Position numbers and translations under genes: made by a program
The notes under the pieces: model-generated
What the model was told of the DNA's origin: nothing
Database searches by the model: none
What the model saw: only the letters and a program-made list of their open reading frames with translations
Assembly (NCBI GenBank): GCA_028823105.1
Contig: JAPKCC010000025.1
Span: 1 to 36,852 of the forward strand
Length of the DNA stretch: 36,852 nt
Direction: 5' to 3'
Origin: Phycisphaerales bacterium
Lineage (GTDB): Bacteria; Planctomycetota; Phycisphaerae; Phycisphaerales; SM1A02
Shown: piece by piece, positions 35,728-36,852 of the stretch
Position numbering within the stretch: position 1 is the stretch's first letter
How the letters are laid out: every line of letters begins with the position of its first letter

Positions 35728-36654
35728 ATGGCTCGAAAAGGCGTTCATACTGAGCTGCAGTTGTACCTGCGCGAAATTAACGGACTCCAACTCCTGACCG
35801 CACAAGAGGAGAAGGATCTCGGTTGGTTAATCGTCAACGACAGCTGTCCTGAGGCAAAGGATCGGATGATCAAGTCCAATCTTCGTCTCGTCATCGCCAT
35901 CAGCAAGAACTATGCGAACCGCGGACTACCGCTGCTCGATCTCATCGAAGAGGGCAATGTCGGCCTGATTCGTGCGGTCGAGGGCTTCGATCCCGCACAG
36001 GGCGCCCGGTTCAGCACGTATGCCTCTTGGTGGATCAAACAATCCATCAAGCGGATGCTGGTGAATGCGACCCAACCAATCCACATCCCGGCCTACATGG
36101 TCGACCTCATCGGAAAGTGGCGATATGCCGCTTCTCGACTTGAGGAGGAGATGGGCCGACCGCCGAGCAACGCGGAGATGGGTGAAGCGTTGCAGATCCC
36201 GGACCGCAAGGTTCAGGCGATTCGGCGAGCCATCAAGGCAGTCTCCACCGGGAATCAGGCTCCAACCGGAATCGACGGCGAAGCCGCTGATTTCGCGGAG
36301 ATCTGCCCGGACTCACGCCAGGGACCGCCAGAGACCCAGAGCGAACATCGCGAGGACTACGCGATGGTGCTCCGACTTCTCGGCTCGATCGATGAACGGG
36401 ATGCCCGGGTGATCCGGCTCCGCTTCGGACTCGAGGGACAACCTCCGCTCACGCTCAAGGAGATCGGCCACGAAGTCGGGCTCACACGAGAGCGGGTCCG
36501 CCAGATCGAGATGGAGGCGCTTCGGCGACTTCAGTCGCAGATGATGGACGACCGGCCAGGCCGATTCGTTCAGAACCGGGGAGAACCCGGCCTTCAGACC
36601 GGATCCCGGCGTCGTGTGTCCAAGTCGTCCACGAAGCAACCGGGCCGATCCTGA
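35728..36654 (+). CDS. Primary-type sigma-70 RNA polymerase factor
   Basis: The 308-residue protein directs RNA polymerase to promoters. Region 1.2 is QLYLREINGLQLLTAQEEKD, and region 2 is DRMIKSNLRLVIAISKNYAN followed by RGLPLLDLIEEGNVGLIRAVEGF, with FSTYASWWIKQSIKRML for the -10 recognition helices. Region 3 follows near residues 125-175. Region 4 ends in LKEIGHEVGLTRERVRQIEM, the -35 HTH. Region 1.1 is absent and the C-terminal ~45 residues are basic. Length and sequence fit a group 1/2 RpoD/SigA-like factor, not an ECF. GAGGTAAAGGG precedes the ATG, and a TTGTTT-16-TACAAT promoter lies upstream. Whether it is the housekeeping factor is not decidable from one gene. Confidence 0.93.
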   Translation: MARKGVHTELQLYLREINGLQLLTAQEEKDLGWLIVNDSCPEAKDRMIKSNLRLVIAISKNYANRGLPLLDLIEEGNVGLIRAVEGFDPAQGARFSTYASWWIKQSIKRMLVNATQPIHIPAYMVDLIGKWRYAASRLEEEMGRPPSNAEMGEALQIPDRKVQAIRRAIKAVSTGNQAPTGIDGEAADFAEICPDSRQGPPETQSEHREDYAMVLRLLGSIDERDARVIRLRFGLEGQPPLTLKEIGHEVGLTRERVRQIEMEALRRLQSQMMDDRPGRFVQNRGEPGLQTGSRRRVSKSSTKQPGRS

Positions 36655-36699
36655 CTCGCAGGATCACCGACTGGTGACGTGGAACAGATTCATTTGAAC

Positions 36700-36726
36700 G
36701 CGGGCCCGGTTCTTGACCGGGCCCGC
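36700..36726 (+). terminator. GC-rich hairpin downstream of the sigma factor gene
   Basis: GCGGGCCCGGT and its perfect complement ACCGGGCCCGC form an 11-bp stem with the loop TCTTG, 45 bp after the stop. The following sequence is A/T-rich but has no run of T, so an intrinsic terminator is likely but not textbook. Confidence 0.65.
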
Positions 36727-36852
36727 ATCATATTGATCGTATTGATCATTTGGAAGCGGAAGGAAGATGCGTCGGTCGCTGGATCGATGAATCGATGAAC
36801 CACTCCCGCCCCTCTTCCCGTGATGGGGATGATCAGGGACGCTTATAGAAAG

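Noticed and set aside
36816-36852. Possible gene start at the right edge
   Set aside because: A short open frame begins with ATG about 30 bp from the edge but has no ribosome site and too few residues to judge.
1-36852. CRISPR arrays, insertion sequences and phage genes
   Set aside because: I see no regularly spaced repeats, transposase motifs, or terminal inverted repeats in the window; the gene content looks like ordinary chromosome.

Overview
The window is GC-rich, densely coding bacterial chromosome. Gene content suggests Planctomycetota, probably a Phycisphaerae-like lineage: a squalene-hopene cyclase, class II DAHP synthase, secreted planctomycete-style proteins of unknown function, a MotA/TolQ/ExbB protein with its own signal peptide followed by paired ExbD proteins, and weak or absent Shine-Dalgarno sequences at many starts. 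This assignment is inference from gene content; there is no rRNA in the window.

Left part (1-7.9 kb): the 5' end of a secreted PD40/TolB-like beta-propeller protein leaves the window on the minus strand. It diverges from an RluA-type pseudouridine synthase. Then come a secreted protein of unknown function, a decayed Gfo/Idh/MocA oxidoreductase fragment, and a very large GH94-like (alpha/alpha)6-barrel protein. A stretch of about 700 bp has no supportable gene, and two small membrane proteins follow on the minus strand.

Middle part (7.9-28.6 kb), mostly minus strand: a secreted M1 metallopeptidase followed by an exported alpha/beta hydrolase, divergent from an arginase; squalene-hopene cyclase; a small hypothetical protein; an isolated NuoG-like subunit; an overlapping AddB-AddA helicase-nuclease pair; a membrane-anchored unknown; and a coupled pair of ketosynthases. 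FabF of this pair is intact. Its partner has lost the catalytic Cys and both His, as a chain-length-factor-like subunit would. Upstream lie class II DAHP synthase and tRNA-Leu(UAG).

Right part (28.7-36.8 kb), mostly plus strand: a DoxX protein, then a tight gene set of VWA protein, ExbB, ExbD, ExbD and a large exported helical protein. The VWA protein has a TonB-like N-terminus: one membrane segment with a Ser-x3-His motif and a proline-rich stretch. This suggests a proton-motive-force-driven transducer with a VWA head in place of the TonB C-terminal domain. A membrane-anchored UVR-motif protein and a primary-type sigma-70 factor, with its own promoter and a downstream hairpin, close the window.

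The two most notable observations are the VWA/ExbBDD cluster and the FabF plus degenerate-ketosynthase pair.
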